A stretch of DNA of 54,286 nt from Verrucomicrobiia bacterium (lineage in GTDB: Bacteria > Verrucomicrobiota > Verrucomicrobiia > Limisphaerales > JADLHS01). The translations under genes were made by a program, and so were the position numbers. Location of the stretch: the NCBI GenBank assembly GCA_011525685.1, contig WYBW01000067.1:1-54286 (forward strand), read 5' to 3'. Shown here in pieces: positions 8,964 through 18,144 of this stretch (the first letter of the stretch is position 1; every line of letters begins with the position of its first letter). Below the pieces are notes generated by a model. It was not told the DNA's origin. It did no database searches and saw only the letters and a list, made by a program, of their open reading frames with translations.

Positions 8964-9476
8964 ATGCGAGTTTTCTTCAACGGACTGGTGCTCGGCCTGA
9001 TTCTCGGCGCCGGACTGGGCTGGTTGGCGCACCAGCGATGGAAGCAAACGGCGGTGACGAACAGTGATCGCTTCCGGGCGGAGGCCGCCCGCGCCATGGA
9101 TGCCGCCGGCGAGGCGATCTATCGGGCTGGCGAGGCGCTCCGGGCCAAAGCCGAGGCGCTCAACCTCCGCCCCGAGCAGATCAAGGAGGAACTCGCGCGC
9201 ACGGGTCGAATCGTTCGCCGTCAAGCGCGTGAACTGACCGATCAGGTCGCCGACGCCACCGTGGATGCGGCGACCACCGCGGCCATCAAATCGAAACTCG
9301 CGGCCGACCCCGAACTTTCCGCTTTGTCCATCGGTGTCAGCACGAGTGCGGGCCGCGTCACGCTGGAAGGGAAGGTGGCCAACGAAAGCCAGATCGCCAA
9401 GGCAGTCACGCTCGCGCTGGGAACTGAACGCGTCGTGGATGTGACCGCGAAACTACAGGTGAAGCCAACTGATTGA
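8964..9476 (+). CDS. Membrane-anchored BON-domain protein
   Basis: A 170-aa protein with an N-terminal signal-anchor (VFFNGLVLGLILGAGLGWLAH, about residues 2-22), an Ala/Glu-rich helical stretch (about 30-95) likely to form a coiled coil, and a C-terminal BON domain (about 98-167, with IKSKLAADPELSALSIGVSTSAGRVTL). BON domains bind phospholipid and occur in envelope stress proteins such as OsmY. The ATG chosen directly precedes the hydrophobic segment; an upstream ATG at 8877 would add 29 residues without a clear role. It is followed on the same strand by a tandem universal stress protein and a site-2 protease, which supports an envelope or osmotic stress role. Confidence 0.8.
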   Translation: MRVFFNGLVLGLILGAGLGWLAHQRWKQTAVTNSDRFRAEAARAMDAAGEAIYRAGEALRAKAEALNLRPEQIKEELARTGRIVRRQARELTDQVADATVDAATTAAIKSKLAADPELSALSIGVSTSAGRVTLEGKVANESQIAKAVTLALGTERVVDVTAKLQVKPTD

Positions 9477-9545
9477 TGATGCCTGACCGATGGGAGATCG
9501 CTGTGCCTGGCGTGCATAACCGGGCCGGACTTCCAACCAACGACC

Positions 9546-10487
9546 ATGAAACGCCAACTGCAAACCAGGCCAGCACACCGGCACGTCGCCACCAACTTGA
9601 ATCTGGCTCACATTCTGGTGCCGACCGATTTTTCACCCAATGCGGATCACGCCCTGCGCCGCGCCGTCGCGCTGGCGCACAAGTGCGGAGGCAGAATTAC
9701 GGTGCTTCACGTCATTGAACTGCCCACGCTGCCCAATGAACTGGGCGTAACCGGCGTGGACTCCGCGCAGCTTTGCGACCTTGCCGGCCAGGCCCTCTCC
9801 AAACTCGCCCGCGCGCATGTGCCCGGCAAATTGCTGGAAACGACGCTGGTCCGGGTCGGGCGCGCTCACGAGGAAACCACGCGCACGGCGCGGCGGATCA
9901 AAGCGGGTTTGATCGTCGTTGGCACGGCAGGCCGCGCGGGACTGGAGCGAGCCCTGCTGGGAAGCACCGCCGAACGCATCGTGCGCCACGCACCCTGTCC
10001 AGTCTTGGTCGTGCGCCGCGCTCCCGGAGGCAAATCGCCATCGTCGCGCACGGACACATCATTCGCCATCAAGAACATCCTGGTGCCGGTGGACCTATCT
10101 GCCCCGTCCCGGAAGCTGGTGCGCTACGCGGCGGACTTTGCCGCGAGTTTCCGAGCCGCTTTGGTCTTGCTGCACGTGGTCCAGCACTTCAACGTGCCCA
10201 CTCGTCTCGCCTACGCGGCCACCCGGCTTCAGATGACCGTTTTGCACGACGGCATCCAGCAACTGGCCGACTGGTCGCGGCGGGCTGTCCCGCGCGGGGT
10301 TGCCGCGGACCAACTCGTGAGAGCTGGCACCCCGCACGAGATGATCCAACGCGTTGCCCGCGAACAACAGCCGGATTTGATCATGGTCGCCACGCGGGGA
10401 CAAACCGGGCTGAAACGCTTTTTGCTTGGCAGTACCGCCGAGCGGGTGGTGCGTCAGGCTTCCTGCCCGGTGCTGGTCGTGCGATGA
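9546..10487 (+). CDS. Tandem universal stress protein
   Basis: A 313-aa protein with two UspA domains in series (about residues 20-157 and 174-313). Each begins with an ILVP(T/V)D motif and ends with the nucleotide-binding GSTAER(I/V)VR-x3-CPVLVVR segment, preceded by GTAGRAGLERALLG in the first and ATRGQTGLKRFLLG in the second. Both halves keep the G-2X-G-9X-G(S/T) pattern expected for ATP binding. Usp proteins act in the cytoplasm in stress survival and signalling. The gene lies between a BON protein and a site-2 protease with CBS domains, all on the plus strand with short gaps. Confidence 0.92.
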   Translation: MKRQLQTRPAHRHVATNLNLAHILVPTDFSPNADHALRRAVALAHKCGGRITVLHVIELPTLPNELGVTGVDSAQLCDLAGQALSKLARAHVPGKLLETTLVRVGRAHEETTRTARRIKAGLIVVGTAGRAGLERALLGSTAERIVRHAPCPVLVVRRAPGGKSPSSRTDTSFAIKNILVPVDLSAPSRKLVRYAADFAASFRAALVLLHVVQHFNVPTRLAYAATRLQMTVLHDGIQQLADWSRRAVPRGVAADQLVRAGTPHEMIQRVAREQQPDLIMVATRGQTGLKRFLLGSTAERVVRQASCPVLVVR

Positions 10488-10574
10488 AAACCGTGCTAAG
10501 GAAATCCAGAGTTCGGAGCGGAGTTGACGACGAAGTTCAATTTCTGTTCCGTTTTCAACCAGAAAGGTGCAAGC

Positions 10575-11678
10575 ATGAAATGGTCGCTTAAGCTCGGCAA
10601 ACTGCTCGGCATTGACGTTTACCTGCATTTCACGTTCCTGCTCTTGTTGGCGTTTCTGGGGTTCTTGTACTGGCGCGCCACGCAGGACTGGGATGCCGTC
10701 CTGCGGGGGCTGGCGTTTATCGTCGCGCTCTTCGGTTGCGTCCTCCTGCACGAATTGGGGCACGCATTGATGGCGCGCCGGTATGGCATCAAGACGCGCG
10801 ACATCACGCTGCTGCCCATCGGCGGCGTCGCGCGCCTGGAGCGGATGCCCGAAAAGCCGATGCAGGAATTCTGGGTGGCGCTGGCGGGACCGGCGGTGAA
10901 CGTGGTCATTGCCGCCGGCTTGATCGTGTGGCTCGGCGCGACGGGTGGCCTGACCGCACCCGAAGACCTCAGCATAACCGGGGGCTCGTTCTGGCAGCGA
11001 TTGATGATCGTGAATGTCTTCCTCGTGCTCTTCAATCTGCTGCCCGCCTTTCCGATGGATGGCGGGCGGGTTTTGCGCGCGCTGCTGGCCACGGCCCTGG
11101 GCCGGCGTCGCGCCACGGTGATTGCCGCCAACATCGGCCAGGGCATGGCCATCCTCTTTGGCTTGATCGGTTTCTTTCACAACCCCTTCCTGATTTTCAT
11201 CGCCATCTTCGTGTTCCTGGGCGCCCAGGCGGAGGCCGAGATGGTGCAGATGCAATCCGCGCTGGAAGGCTACCGCGTGCGCGACGCCATGATGACGCGC
11301 TTTCGCGCGCTGGCGGCCGCCGATCCGTTGTCCAAAGCGGTCGAGGAATTGCTCGCGGGTTCGCAGCAGGACTTTCCCGTGCTCGAAAACGAACGCCCCG
11401 TTGGCATCCTGCGGCGCAACGATCTGGTCAAGGCCCTGTCCGAGGGCCGCCGCGAATCCTCGGTGGGTGAAGTCATGTGCCGCGAATGTGAATCCGTGGA
11501 CGCGGCCAGCCCGCTGCGCCGGGCCGTCGAGTCCTTGCACGAGAAACATTGCGCCACAGCGGCGGTCGTGTCGGACGGACGGCTCATCGGTCTGCTGACG
11601 CTGGAAAACGTCGGTGAGATGATCATGGTCAACGCCGCCTTGGGAGGTGAGAAGCGCAGCGGCCTGCCTCCCGCATGA
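10575..11678 (+). CDS. Site-2 protease (M50) with C-terminal CBS pair
   Basis: Intramembrane zinc metalloprotease of 367 aa, SpoIVFB/Rv2625c type. Membrane helices are at about 17-33, 44-60, 100-120 and 142-158, with one more at about 180-200. The zinc motif HELGH is at 59-63 in the second helix, and the third ligand is in NLLPAFPMDGGRV (Asp162). The C-terminal third (about 235-360) holds two CBS motifs (VRDAMMTRF and VGEVMCRECE), which bind adenosine nucleotides and regulate activity. AAAGG eight bases before the ATG supports this start over one 17 codons upstream. The stop overlaps the start of the next gene by four bases (ATGA), indicating coupled translation. Substrate unknown; an anti-sigma factor is the usual target for this fold. 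Confidence 0.9.
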   Translation: MKWSLKLGKLLGIDVYLHFTFLLLLAFLGFLYWRATQDWDAVLRGLAFIVALFGCVLLHELGHALMARRYGIKTRDITLLPIGGVARLERMPEKPMQEFWVALAGPAVNVVIAAGLIVWLGATGGLTAPEDLSITGGSFWQRLMIVNVFLVLFNLLPAFPMDGGRVLRALLATALGRRRATVIAANIGQGMAILFGLIGFFHNPFLIFIAIFVFLGAQAEAEMVQMQSALEGYRVRDAMMTRFRALAAADPLSKAVEELLAGSQQDFPVLENERPVGILRRNDLVKALSEGRRESSVGEVMCRECESVDAASPLRRAVESLHEKHCATAAVVSDGRLIGLLTLENVGEMIMVNAALGGEKRSGLPPA

Positions 11679-12664
11679 GCTGGCTGGTTGGGCGGCCGGC
11701 CGGCCGGCCACTGGCGGGACTGACCCTGGCGGTTTCGATGTTGACCGTCCTGGCCGCCGAGTCACCCGAACCCGAGCCCGATTCGCCGTCACGCGGGCGG
11801 TGGGATTGGCTGACGAGTGGCGACCGCTGGGACGCCCGCCAGCAATTCCTTTCCGACGGAATCGTTGGCGCTGTCGAGCGCATTGACCGCATCTTCGGGG
11901 ACGACCGGCTGGATGACGACACGCGACGTTCCCGGCTGCACCTCAAGGCCGGCGCCGGTTACAGCCGCGAGGATGAGTTGTTTTTTTTAAGCAGCTTCCG
12001 GTTGCGCCTGGTGCTGCCGCGGCTGCAAAACCGGCTGCAGTTCATCGTGGACGATGACCTCGAGGTGGAGGAAACGGAATCCGCGGAGGAGATCGCCGAC
12101 GCGGCGCGGGAGTCGAAGCTGGACGCCGCGTTTCGATTTCTGTTCAGCGAAGACGCGCGCCACCGGTTGAGCTTTGACGCCGGGGTGCGGGGCATTGATC
12201 CGGTGCAAGGCTTTGGCCGGATGCGCGGCCGGGTGATTGTGCCCTTTGAGCACTGGGAACTGCGATTGACGGAACGGATTGCCTGGTTGACGGCAGATGG
12301 TTTCGAGCAAACCACGGAGATGCGCTGGACGCGGCCGCTGCCTCAACTCTGGTGGTTTCGATCCACCACGCAACTGCTATGGGAGCAGGAGCAGAGCGGG
12401 GTGATGCCGCGCCAGTACTTCCAGGTGGGACGGGCGTTGAGCTTCAACCGGGCCTATCGCTTCGGCATGGCTGGCGCCTGGCCCGAAGTGCCGCACACCC
12501 GGGAAGCCGTTTACTCCGCCGATTTCACCTTCCGGCAGCAGCTCCGCAAACGCTGGCTGTTTCTCGAGGTCGTGCCCGCCGTGGATTTCCGCCAGGAGCG
12601 GAATTACCGTGCCAACCCGGGAATCTCCGTGCGGCTCGAGCTTATTCTGGGCGACACGGGATAG
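11675..12664 (+). CDS. Predicted outer-membrane beta-barrel protein
   Basis: Not assigned to a named family. The 329-aa product has a signal peptide (AGLTLAVSMLTVLAAESP) followed by a Pro/Glu-rich linker and a charged region (about 45-95). After that come repeated amphipathic strands of alternating hydrophobic and charged residues with many aromatic ends (WELRLTERIAWL, WFRSTTQLLWEQ, FRQQLRKRWLFLEVVPAVDFR), ending in ISVRLELILGDTG, as expected for an outer-membrane barrel. The ATG overlaps the stop of the site-2 protease gene, so the two are probably translated together. That coupling suggests the protease cluster deals with envelope homeostasis; this is inference from position. Confidence 0.65.
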   Translation: MSWLVGRPAGRPLAGLTLAVSMLTVLAAESPEPEPDSPSRGRWDWLTSGDRWDARQQFLSDGIVGAVERIDRIFGDDRLDDDTRRSRLHLKAGAGYSREDELFFLSSFRLRLVLPRLQNRLQFIVDDDLEVEETESAEEIADAARESKLDAAFRFLFSEDARHRLSFDAGVRGIDPVQGFGRMRGRVIVPFEHWELRLTERIAWLTADGFEQTTEMRWTRPLPQLWWFRSTTQLLWEQEQSGVMPRQYFQVGRALSFNRAYRFGMAGAWPEVPHTREAVYSADFTFRQQLRKRWLFLEVVPAVDFRQERNYRANPGISVRLELILGDTG

Positions 12665-12746
12665 TCTGGTTTCGGGCCGCGCGTAGCCTTCGACATGACG
12701 CGGGGTTGAATCGAAGCTTGGCGGAACTCCACCAACACTTTACTTC

Positions 12747-13265
12747 TCACGCCAAGACTTCCAGCGTCACCTCGACCGTCAGGCCGGAAACGGCCTTTTC
12801 CAGAGATTCACGCAGCGCGCTGACCGCGAGCCCTTCGGGCAGATGCAGTTTGGCCCTGGCTTGGAACAGCGGTTCGCCGGACATCGGCGCGCTGACACAT
12901 TCGGTGGTGAGTTCCTCGACGTTGACCCCTTGAGCCGCAAGCGCGTGGGAGATTTCCCGCACGATGCCCGGACGATCCTGGCCGACGACTTCCAGAGCGG
13001 CGAGTTGGGACTTTTGGGGCGGCTGACCCGATTCATCCGGTTGCACCACAACGGTGAGGTCCGTCAGCTTGAAAAGCGCACTCTCCAGAGACGCGCGCCG
13101 CTCCGAAGGAACATGGACGCGCAGGATGCCGGCGAATTCTCCACCCAACCGGCACATGCGGCTCTCCAGCCAGTTGCCGCCCTGTTCGGCGACGATGCGG
13201 GCGACCGATTCAACGAGACCGGTGCGATCCTTGCCGATGACCGTCATCACGAGAGGAATCTGCAT
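12747..13265 (-). CDS. Tandem ACT-domain protein (GcvR-like)
   Basis: A 172-aa protein of two ACT domains. The first (about 3-80) opens PLVMTVIGKDRTGLVESVARIVAEQGGN, the second (about 88-168) AALEVVGQDRPGIVREISHALAAQGVNVE. Both keep the GxDRxGxV ligand-loop pattern. The order and length match GcvR, the glycine-cleavage repressor accessory protein of enterobacteria, and related amino-acid sensors. The start Met is followed directly by the first ACT strand. The glycine-cleavage H protein gene is 23 kb away in the same window, so a regulatory link to glycine metabolism is possible but unsupported by proximity. Confidence 0.8.
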   Translation of the reverse strand: MQIPLVMTVIGKDRTGLVESVARIVAEQGGNWLESRMCRLGGEFAGILRVHVPSERRASLESALFKLTDLTVVVQPDESGQPPQKSQLAALEVVGQDRPGIVREISHALAAQGVNVEELTTECVSAPMSGEPLFQARAKLHLPEGLAVSALRESLEKAVSGLTVEVTLEVLA

Positions 13266-13302
13266 GGCGTAGTGTTAAGGGGGCGGCGCGCGGCTGACAA
13301 GC

Positions 13303-14529
13303 TCATCGTGCCGACTTCGCAGCCAACCGATAGAGGTGAACATCCCAGGGAGCAAACTGATCCGTAAAGCTGCCGTCATTGGCCATCAGGGTTCGATTCT
13401 CGCCAAGGACCTCGACTGTCGTCTCTCCTGACATTCCTTTGAGGTTGAGGGTCGCGGATGTTTCGCCGTGGCGCATCCCCACCGCGAAAAGATACGTCGC
13501 GCCGTCGTAATGTTTGACCATCGCGGCAACAGGCACGGCTTCGTTGGCTGAATTCACCTTCACTGCGTTCGCCAAGGTCGGCCTGTTCAAGACCGGAGCA
13601 AGTGCCCTGATTTGCTGATTGAGGGCGGTCACGGCGGACAGCATTTCCGGATCGGCGAGCAGGGCGGCCTCAATGAATTGGGGCTTGAACTGGTGAACGA
13701 AGTAAATCAGCCCGCGCGAGCCGTGGATGAGCGACATCCAGACTTCGGCGCGAACTTCGTGCGGCGTGGCTTTGCGGTTGGGATTGCTGATGTGCGTACA
13801 TTCGATGCAGTTCCAGACCGGCTTCCTGCCTTCGGTCCATTGCACCAGCCGCTCCACGCCGCGCGCCACGAACCAGAGGTTGCCGGCGACTTCCTTGCGG
13901 TCATGCACGGCCGGGTAAATGTCGAAGGACGCAATGTCGCAGCCCTTGAGGTATTCGGGATAATCCTCGGGATGGTTGCTGCGGACACCGCGCCCGTACC
14001 AACCATCCCACGCGACGCCCTGACCGAGATTGAGCAACACAGGGCGCGACGGATCGGCAACGCGCATCCGGTGATAATCCTCAACAATCTTCGCCGGTGG
14101 AATGGGTGGTCCCCAACCGCGCCCTTCGCCGAGGGATTGGGCGTTGTCCGGTTCGTCGCCATGCATCCAGGCAATGATGTTGGTGTCGCTGAGATGGCGC
14201 CGGGCGACTTCGTTCTGGTCGCAGATCACGTACATGCCAGCTTTTCTGAGAGCGGAGAGCTGCGCTTCGGTCGGCCCCTTCCACAAGCCGACGTAGGTGT
14301 TGATGCCGGCCCGACGATAGCGTTCCGCGTTGGCGGGCGCTTGCAGCCAGACGGCAATGGGAAAGAAGGAGGGATCAGACCACGGCGCGTTGGTCCAATT
14401 CGACGCGGGGGTCGAATCAGGCAGAGGCCGGTTGGCCTCTGCGGAGTCGCCGCCGAGCGACAGCAGGGCAAGCAACAACAAGCCACTTGCCCGCGGAAGC
14501 AGTTTTCGGCGAGGACATACTTCAATCAT
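13303..14529 (-). CDS. Secreted TIM-barrel glycosidase-like protein
   Basis: A 408-aa exported protein: a signal peptide (ASGLLLLALLSLGGDSAEA) and then a fold resembling (beta/alpha)8 glycoside hydrolases. Segments include FPIAVWLQAPANAERYRRAGIN, IIAWMHGDEPDN (an acid after the fourth strand as in clan GH-A), DIASFDIYP, KPVWNCIECTHI (a possible second acid) and RGLIYFVHQF, and a small C-terminal sheet domain (about 315-400). No CAZy family can be named from sequence alone. Its ATG overlaps the TGA of the upstream BNR-propeller gene by four bases, so the two are translationally coupled and probably act on the same extracellular substrate. Confidence 0.7.
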   Translation of the reverse strand: MIEVCPRRKLLPRASGLLLLALLSLGGDSAEANRPLPDSTPASNWTNAPWSDPSFFPIAVWLQAPANAERYRRAGINTYVGLWKGPTEAQLSALRKAGMYVICDQNEVARRHLSDTNIIAWMHGDEPDNAQSLGEGRGWGPPIPPAKIVEDYHRMRVADPSRPVLLNLGQGVAWDGWYGRGVRSNHPEDYPEYLKGCDIASFDIYPAVHDRKEVAGNLWFVARGVERLVQWTEGRKPVWNCIECTHISNPNRKATPHEVRAEVWMSLIHGSRGLIYFVHQFKPQFIEAALLADPEMLSAVTALNQQIRALAPVLNRPTLANAVKVNSANEAVPVAAMVKHYDGATYLFAVGMRHGETSATLNLKGMSGETTVEVLGENRTLMANDGSFTDQFAPWDVHLYRLAAKSAR

Positions 14530-15941
14530 TTTGTCATCTCGATCGGCGTGGCAAAGTCACCGGACATGTCGTACGGCAACTGCCAGTAACGGTCGCCGGT
14601 GGCATTGCCAAAGTAAAGCCGCGAGACACTGAGTTTGTCGGGGTTGCCATCCGCCCAGAAAACGTGGAAGGGGTCCTTGGCGTTGAGCGGACGCCGAACG
14701 TAGGCGTGATTGAACTCGCTGTTCCGCGTGACCTGCCGCCGCTTTGACCAGGTCTTGCCTTCGTCCGAGCTGACCCACAATGCGACCTCGCCACCGGTGC
14801 CGTAAGGTTGCGGGCCGGTTTCGGTCGGACCGAGAATCGTCCACTCCTTTTCGCCGAGGAACAGGCTGCCAAGGTCGTAATTGTGATCGGAGTGGCAGAC
14901 GACGTGTGCCTCCCATGCCTGGCCATTCCATTTGGTCAAGGTCCATTCGCGCGGATCATTCTCGGGGCCGGGTTGATGTCCGGCGGAGGTGATGTAAAGC
15001 AACACCGGATAACCCTGGCGATCGAAGCGCAGATCAATCGTGTACATCAGGCGGCCTTTCGCGGAATACTCGAGGACGCGCGCCGGGTTGTCCGGTTGTG
15101 AAAGCGGGAGCGAAAGTTGCCGGCCATCCACGGTGGTCCAGGTCTTTCCCCAGTCGGTCGTCTGGACGTAATAAAGGTCGGTGCGTTTGTCCACGTTGCC
15201 GTCGGGATGGCGATTGAAGAAGCTGCCGATCTTCCCCTGATGTTCGGCGCTGACCTGGTAATGGCCCTCCAAGCCGGCGAGTTTCCGATGTTCGCTCCAG
15301 TGAACGCCGTCGGCGCTGGTTTCCCAATACAACTCGCGGCCTCGCGTGTATTTCGTGAACAGATGGAAAAAGCCCTTGCCCTCCACAAACCACGGTTGCG
15401 GGTAGGTGAATTCCTCCTGTTGGATGAAATTGAATTCCGACACATCGTAGGGCCGCGCGCTGCGATACTTGAAGCCGGGCCGGGAGCGCCCGCGTCCGCT
15501 GATGAACACCCAAATGTGTCCGCGATCATCCATGCTCAGGCTCGCGTTGTCGTGCGGATCGTTCACGCCCCGCTTGTCGTGAACAATGGTGGGCCGCGGC
15601 ACAACATGCTTGGCGTGATCGTAATACGATGCCATGATCAGCAAGTGGCGCTTGTCCTTGATCGTGCCACCATAGACGAAGAACGTCTTGTTCACCTGTG
15701 GCGCGTAAACCGCGAGCGGGATGTGATTGGCGGTGTAGGTGCCGAGACCGCCGGAGTATTTGTCGCCGTGTTGGGAGAACTGACCGAGCGTGAACCAGAT
15801 GCCGCGGTAGCCGTCATCGGGCCGCGACTTGTCGCCGGTGAACGGCGGTTTGGCATCCTTGGCCGGGGGTGAGGCGGTGCTTTGCGCGAAACCGAATCTG
15901 GCGGTGAACAGAACAGCAACTGAGACAAGAATGACTTTCAT
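14526..15941 (-). CDS. Secreted BNR-repeat (BNR_4) propeller protein
   Basis: A 471-aa secreted protein of the BNR repeat-containing family (BNR_4 fold, a seven-bladed propeller related to PL24/PL25-like polysaccharide lyases and sialidase-like proteins). Signal peptide MKVILVSVAVLFTARFGFAQ is followed by DDGYRGIWFTLGQFSQHGDKYSGG, a very characteristic family opening, and Asp-box-like turns (SMDDRGHIWVF, TSADGVHWSEH, SSDEGKTWSK). The start was chosen at the signal peptide; 14 extra codons are open upstream. Likely a lyase or binding protein for an acidic polysaccharide, coupled to the following glycosidase-like gene. The catalytic residues are not assignable by eye. Confidence 0.8.
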   Translation of the reverse strand: MKVILVSVAVLFTARFGFAQSTASPPAKDAKPPFTGDKSRPDDGYRGIWFTLGQFSQHGDKYSGGLGTYTANHIPLAVYAPQVNKTFFVYGGTIKDKRHLLIMASYYDHAKHVVPRPTIVHDKRGVNDPHDNASLSMDDRGHIWVFISGRGRSRPGFKYRSARPYDVSEFNFIQQEEFTYPQPWFVEGKGFFHLFTKYTRGRELYWETSADGVHWSEHRKLAGLEGHYQVSAEHQGKIGSFFNRHPDGNVDKRTDLYYVQTTDWGKTWTTVDGRQLSLPLSQPDNPARVLEYSAKGRLMYTIDLRFDRQGYPVLLYITSAGHQPGPENDPREWTLTKWNGQAWEAHVVCHSDHNYDLGSLFLGEKEWTILGPTETGPQPYGTGGEVALWVSSDEGKTWSKRRQVTRNSEFNHAYVRRPLNAKDPFHVFWADGNPDKLSVSRLYFGNATGDRYWQLPYDMSGDFATPIEMTK

Positions 15942-16217
15942 GGGCTTCAAATGCTGAAAGGCTCTCAGCACCACGCCGGTCACGGCAAGCTCCGAGTCGT
16001 CGGCGCGACGCGACCGCTTGGCCGGTCTGAACTCTGGACAATTCGTTTGGCCCGATCAAACGCAGGCGGGGCTCTCGCGGCGCCAGAACTGCCACCGCCA
16101 AAACCGCTCTCCGTTTTCAGGCGCACCCGTGGCAGCCGCTGTGGTTCCAGCCTTCGCATTGTGATGCTTTATCGTTGTCCAAGGAAGAATTCCCGGCACG
16201 CTTGGCGTGCAGCGCTT

Positions 16218-17909
16218 ATGAAAGCCACATCGAACCTCCCCTCGCTCGGGCTGCTGCTGATCGCTGTCGCGCTTCCGACCCTCGCCTTCGCCGCGGAGCG
16301 CGTGCAAGGGCGGTCCATGGTCATGTCCCGAAACGGCATCGTCGCCACGGAACATCCGCTCGCGTCCCAAATCGGCGCAACCATCCTCGCCCAGGGCGGC
16401 AACGCGGTGGACGCGGCAGTCGCGGCCAACGCGGCGATGGGCCTGGTCGGGCCAATGGCCAATGGCATTGGCGGCGACATGTTCGCCATCGTTTACGAAG
16501 CCAAGAGCGGGAAAATCCATGGCCTGAACGCGAGCGGTTGGTCGCCGGCTGGGCTCAGCATTGAGCTGATCAAGCGCCAGGGATTCACCACCAACATGCC
16601 GCAGAGTGGGATTCACTCCGTCACCGTGCCGGGATGCGTGGATGGCTGGCAGAAGTTGCTCGACCGATTTGGCAGAAAGAAACTATCAAGCCTGCTGGCG
16701 CCAAGCATCCGCCTCGCGGAGGAAGGATTTCCTGTAACAGAAATCTTCTCGACCTACTGGGTCGCCAGCGAAGGCAAACTGCGCAAAGACAATAACGCCG
16801 CGCGTGTTTATCTGCCCAGAGGCCGTGCGCCAAAGCCCGGCGAAATCTTCCGCAATCCCGAGCTGGCCTGGTCCTACAAACAAATTGCCCGGCACGGCCG
16901 CAAGGCGTTTTACGGGGGGGAGATTGCCAGGCGAATTCTGAAATGCTCAGCCGGCTTGGGCGGCACCCTGAACGCCGAAGACCTCATGAAATACTCCTCC
17001 GAGTGGGTGGAGCCGATCTCGACCATGTATCGCGGCTGGACGGTTTATGAAATTCCGCCGAACGGGCAGGGGATCGCCGCGCTGGCTATGCTCAACCTGA
17101 TGGAGAATTTCCCGCTGGAGGAGTTCGGCCACAACTCCGCCGATGCGTTGCACGTGATGATCGAGGCGAAGAAACTCGCTTACGCCGACATGCTGCGCTA
17201 CGTGGCCGACCCGCATTTCGCCAAGGTGCCGGTCGCCGGGATGCTCTCAAAGGAGTACGCCCGCGAACGGGCGCGGTTGATTGACATGGCGAGGGCGAAT
17301 TGCAGCGTCCCTGCGGGCCAACCGCCGCCAATGGGCACGGACACCACCTACCTGTGCGTCGTGGATGCCGAGGGCAACATCGTTTCCTACATCCAGAGCA
17401 ATTACAATTCGTTCGGGTCGGGCGTCGTGGCGGAGGGCACGGGCTTCGCGCTGCAAAATCGCGGAGGCTTGTTCAGCCTCGATCCGAAACATCCGAACGC
17501 GCTGGCCGGACGGAAACGCCCTTTGCACACCATCATCCCGGCGTTCATGGCCAAGGGCGACGTGCGGATTGCGTTCGGCATCATGGGCGGATGGAATCAA
17601 TCGCAGGCCCACGCGCAATTCGTGTCGAACTTGGTGGATCACGGGATGAACCTGCAGGCGGCGATGGAAGCCGCGCGGTTCACGAAGCTGAGCTTCGACG
17701 GCTGGGACGTGCGGCTCGAATCACGCGTGCCGGAAGCCGTGCGCACCGTCCTGACCGAGCGCGGCCATCTCATCAAGTTGGAGGGCGAATTCGCCGACTC
17801 CGTGGGCGGCGGTCAGGCGGTGATGCGCGATTTCGCCGCTGGCGTGAACTACGGCTCGTCCGATCCGAGGAAGGATGGTTGTGCGATTCCGCAGCCGGTA
17901 CCGAGGTAG
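16218..17909 (+). CDS. Gamma-glutamyltransferase-family protein, atypical pocket
   Basis: A 563-aa periplasmic Ntn-hydrolase of the GGT family: signal peptide (SLGLLLIAVALPTLAFAAE), then NGIVATEHPLASQIGATILAQGGNAVDAAVAANA, GIGGDMFAIVY, and the self-cleavage site MGTDTTYLCVVDAEGN with the predicted nucleophile Thr at about 376. PLHTIIPAF and the C-terminal GGGQAV region are also conserved. Where classical GGTs have the alpha-carboxylate-binding Arg in a DxREMAP box (E. coli Arg114), this protein reads LNASGWSP, so Arg and Glu are both missing. It may therefore be an acylase or amidohydrolase rather than a glutathione hydrolase. The start is set by the signal peptide; a longer upstream frame is open but not signal-like. 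Confidence 0.85.
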   Translation: MKATSNLPSLGLLLIAVALPTLAFAAERVQGRSMVMSRNGIVATEHPLASQIGATILAQGGNAVDAAVAANAAMGLVGPMANGIGGDMFAIVYEAKSGKIHGLNASGWSPAGLSIELIKRQGFTTNMPQSGIHSVTVPGCVDGWQKLLDRFGRKKLSSLLAPSIRLAEEGFPVTEIFSTYWVASEGKLRKDNNAARVYLPRGRAPKPGEIFRNPELAWSYKQIARHGRKAFYGGEIARRILKCSAGLGGTLNAEDLMKYSSEWVEPISTMYRGWTVYEIPPNGQGIAALAMLNLMENFPLEEFGHNSADALHVMIEAKKLAYADMLRYVADPHFAKVPVAGMLSKEYARERARLIDMARANCSVPAGQPPPMGTDTTYLCVVDAEGNIVSYIQSNYNSFGSGVVAEGTGFALQNRGGLFSLDPKHPNALAGRKRPLHTIIPAFMAKGDVRIAFGIMGGWNQSQAHAQFVSNLVDHGMNLQAAMEAARFTKLSFDGWDVRLESRVPEAVRTVLTERGHLIKLEGEFADSVGGGQAVMRDFAAGVNYGSSDPRKDGCAIPQPVPR

Positions 17910-18144
17910 TAGGACAGCGCGTCCCGCCTGTCTCCGCGAGGAATTCACACCTGTGAACAGCTTTTTGTTGACGCGCAACGGGAGCAGAAGGATAAACGGC
18001 ACAACGGCAGGATCCCTGCCCACAAGCGCGGCGTTTCACTTGCAGGTTCGGAGACTGCCCCCGGGATTATGACGTTGGGACACTCAACTCGGACGTATCC
18101 TTGCGGAAACAAGGTCCGCCGCGTTCGCCGCCATTCCATTCGAG

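Noticed and set aside
13390..13405. GGTTCGATTC, resembling a tRNA T-loop
   Set aside because: It lies inside the glycosidase-like coding sequence, with no acceptor stem or anticodon arm around it.
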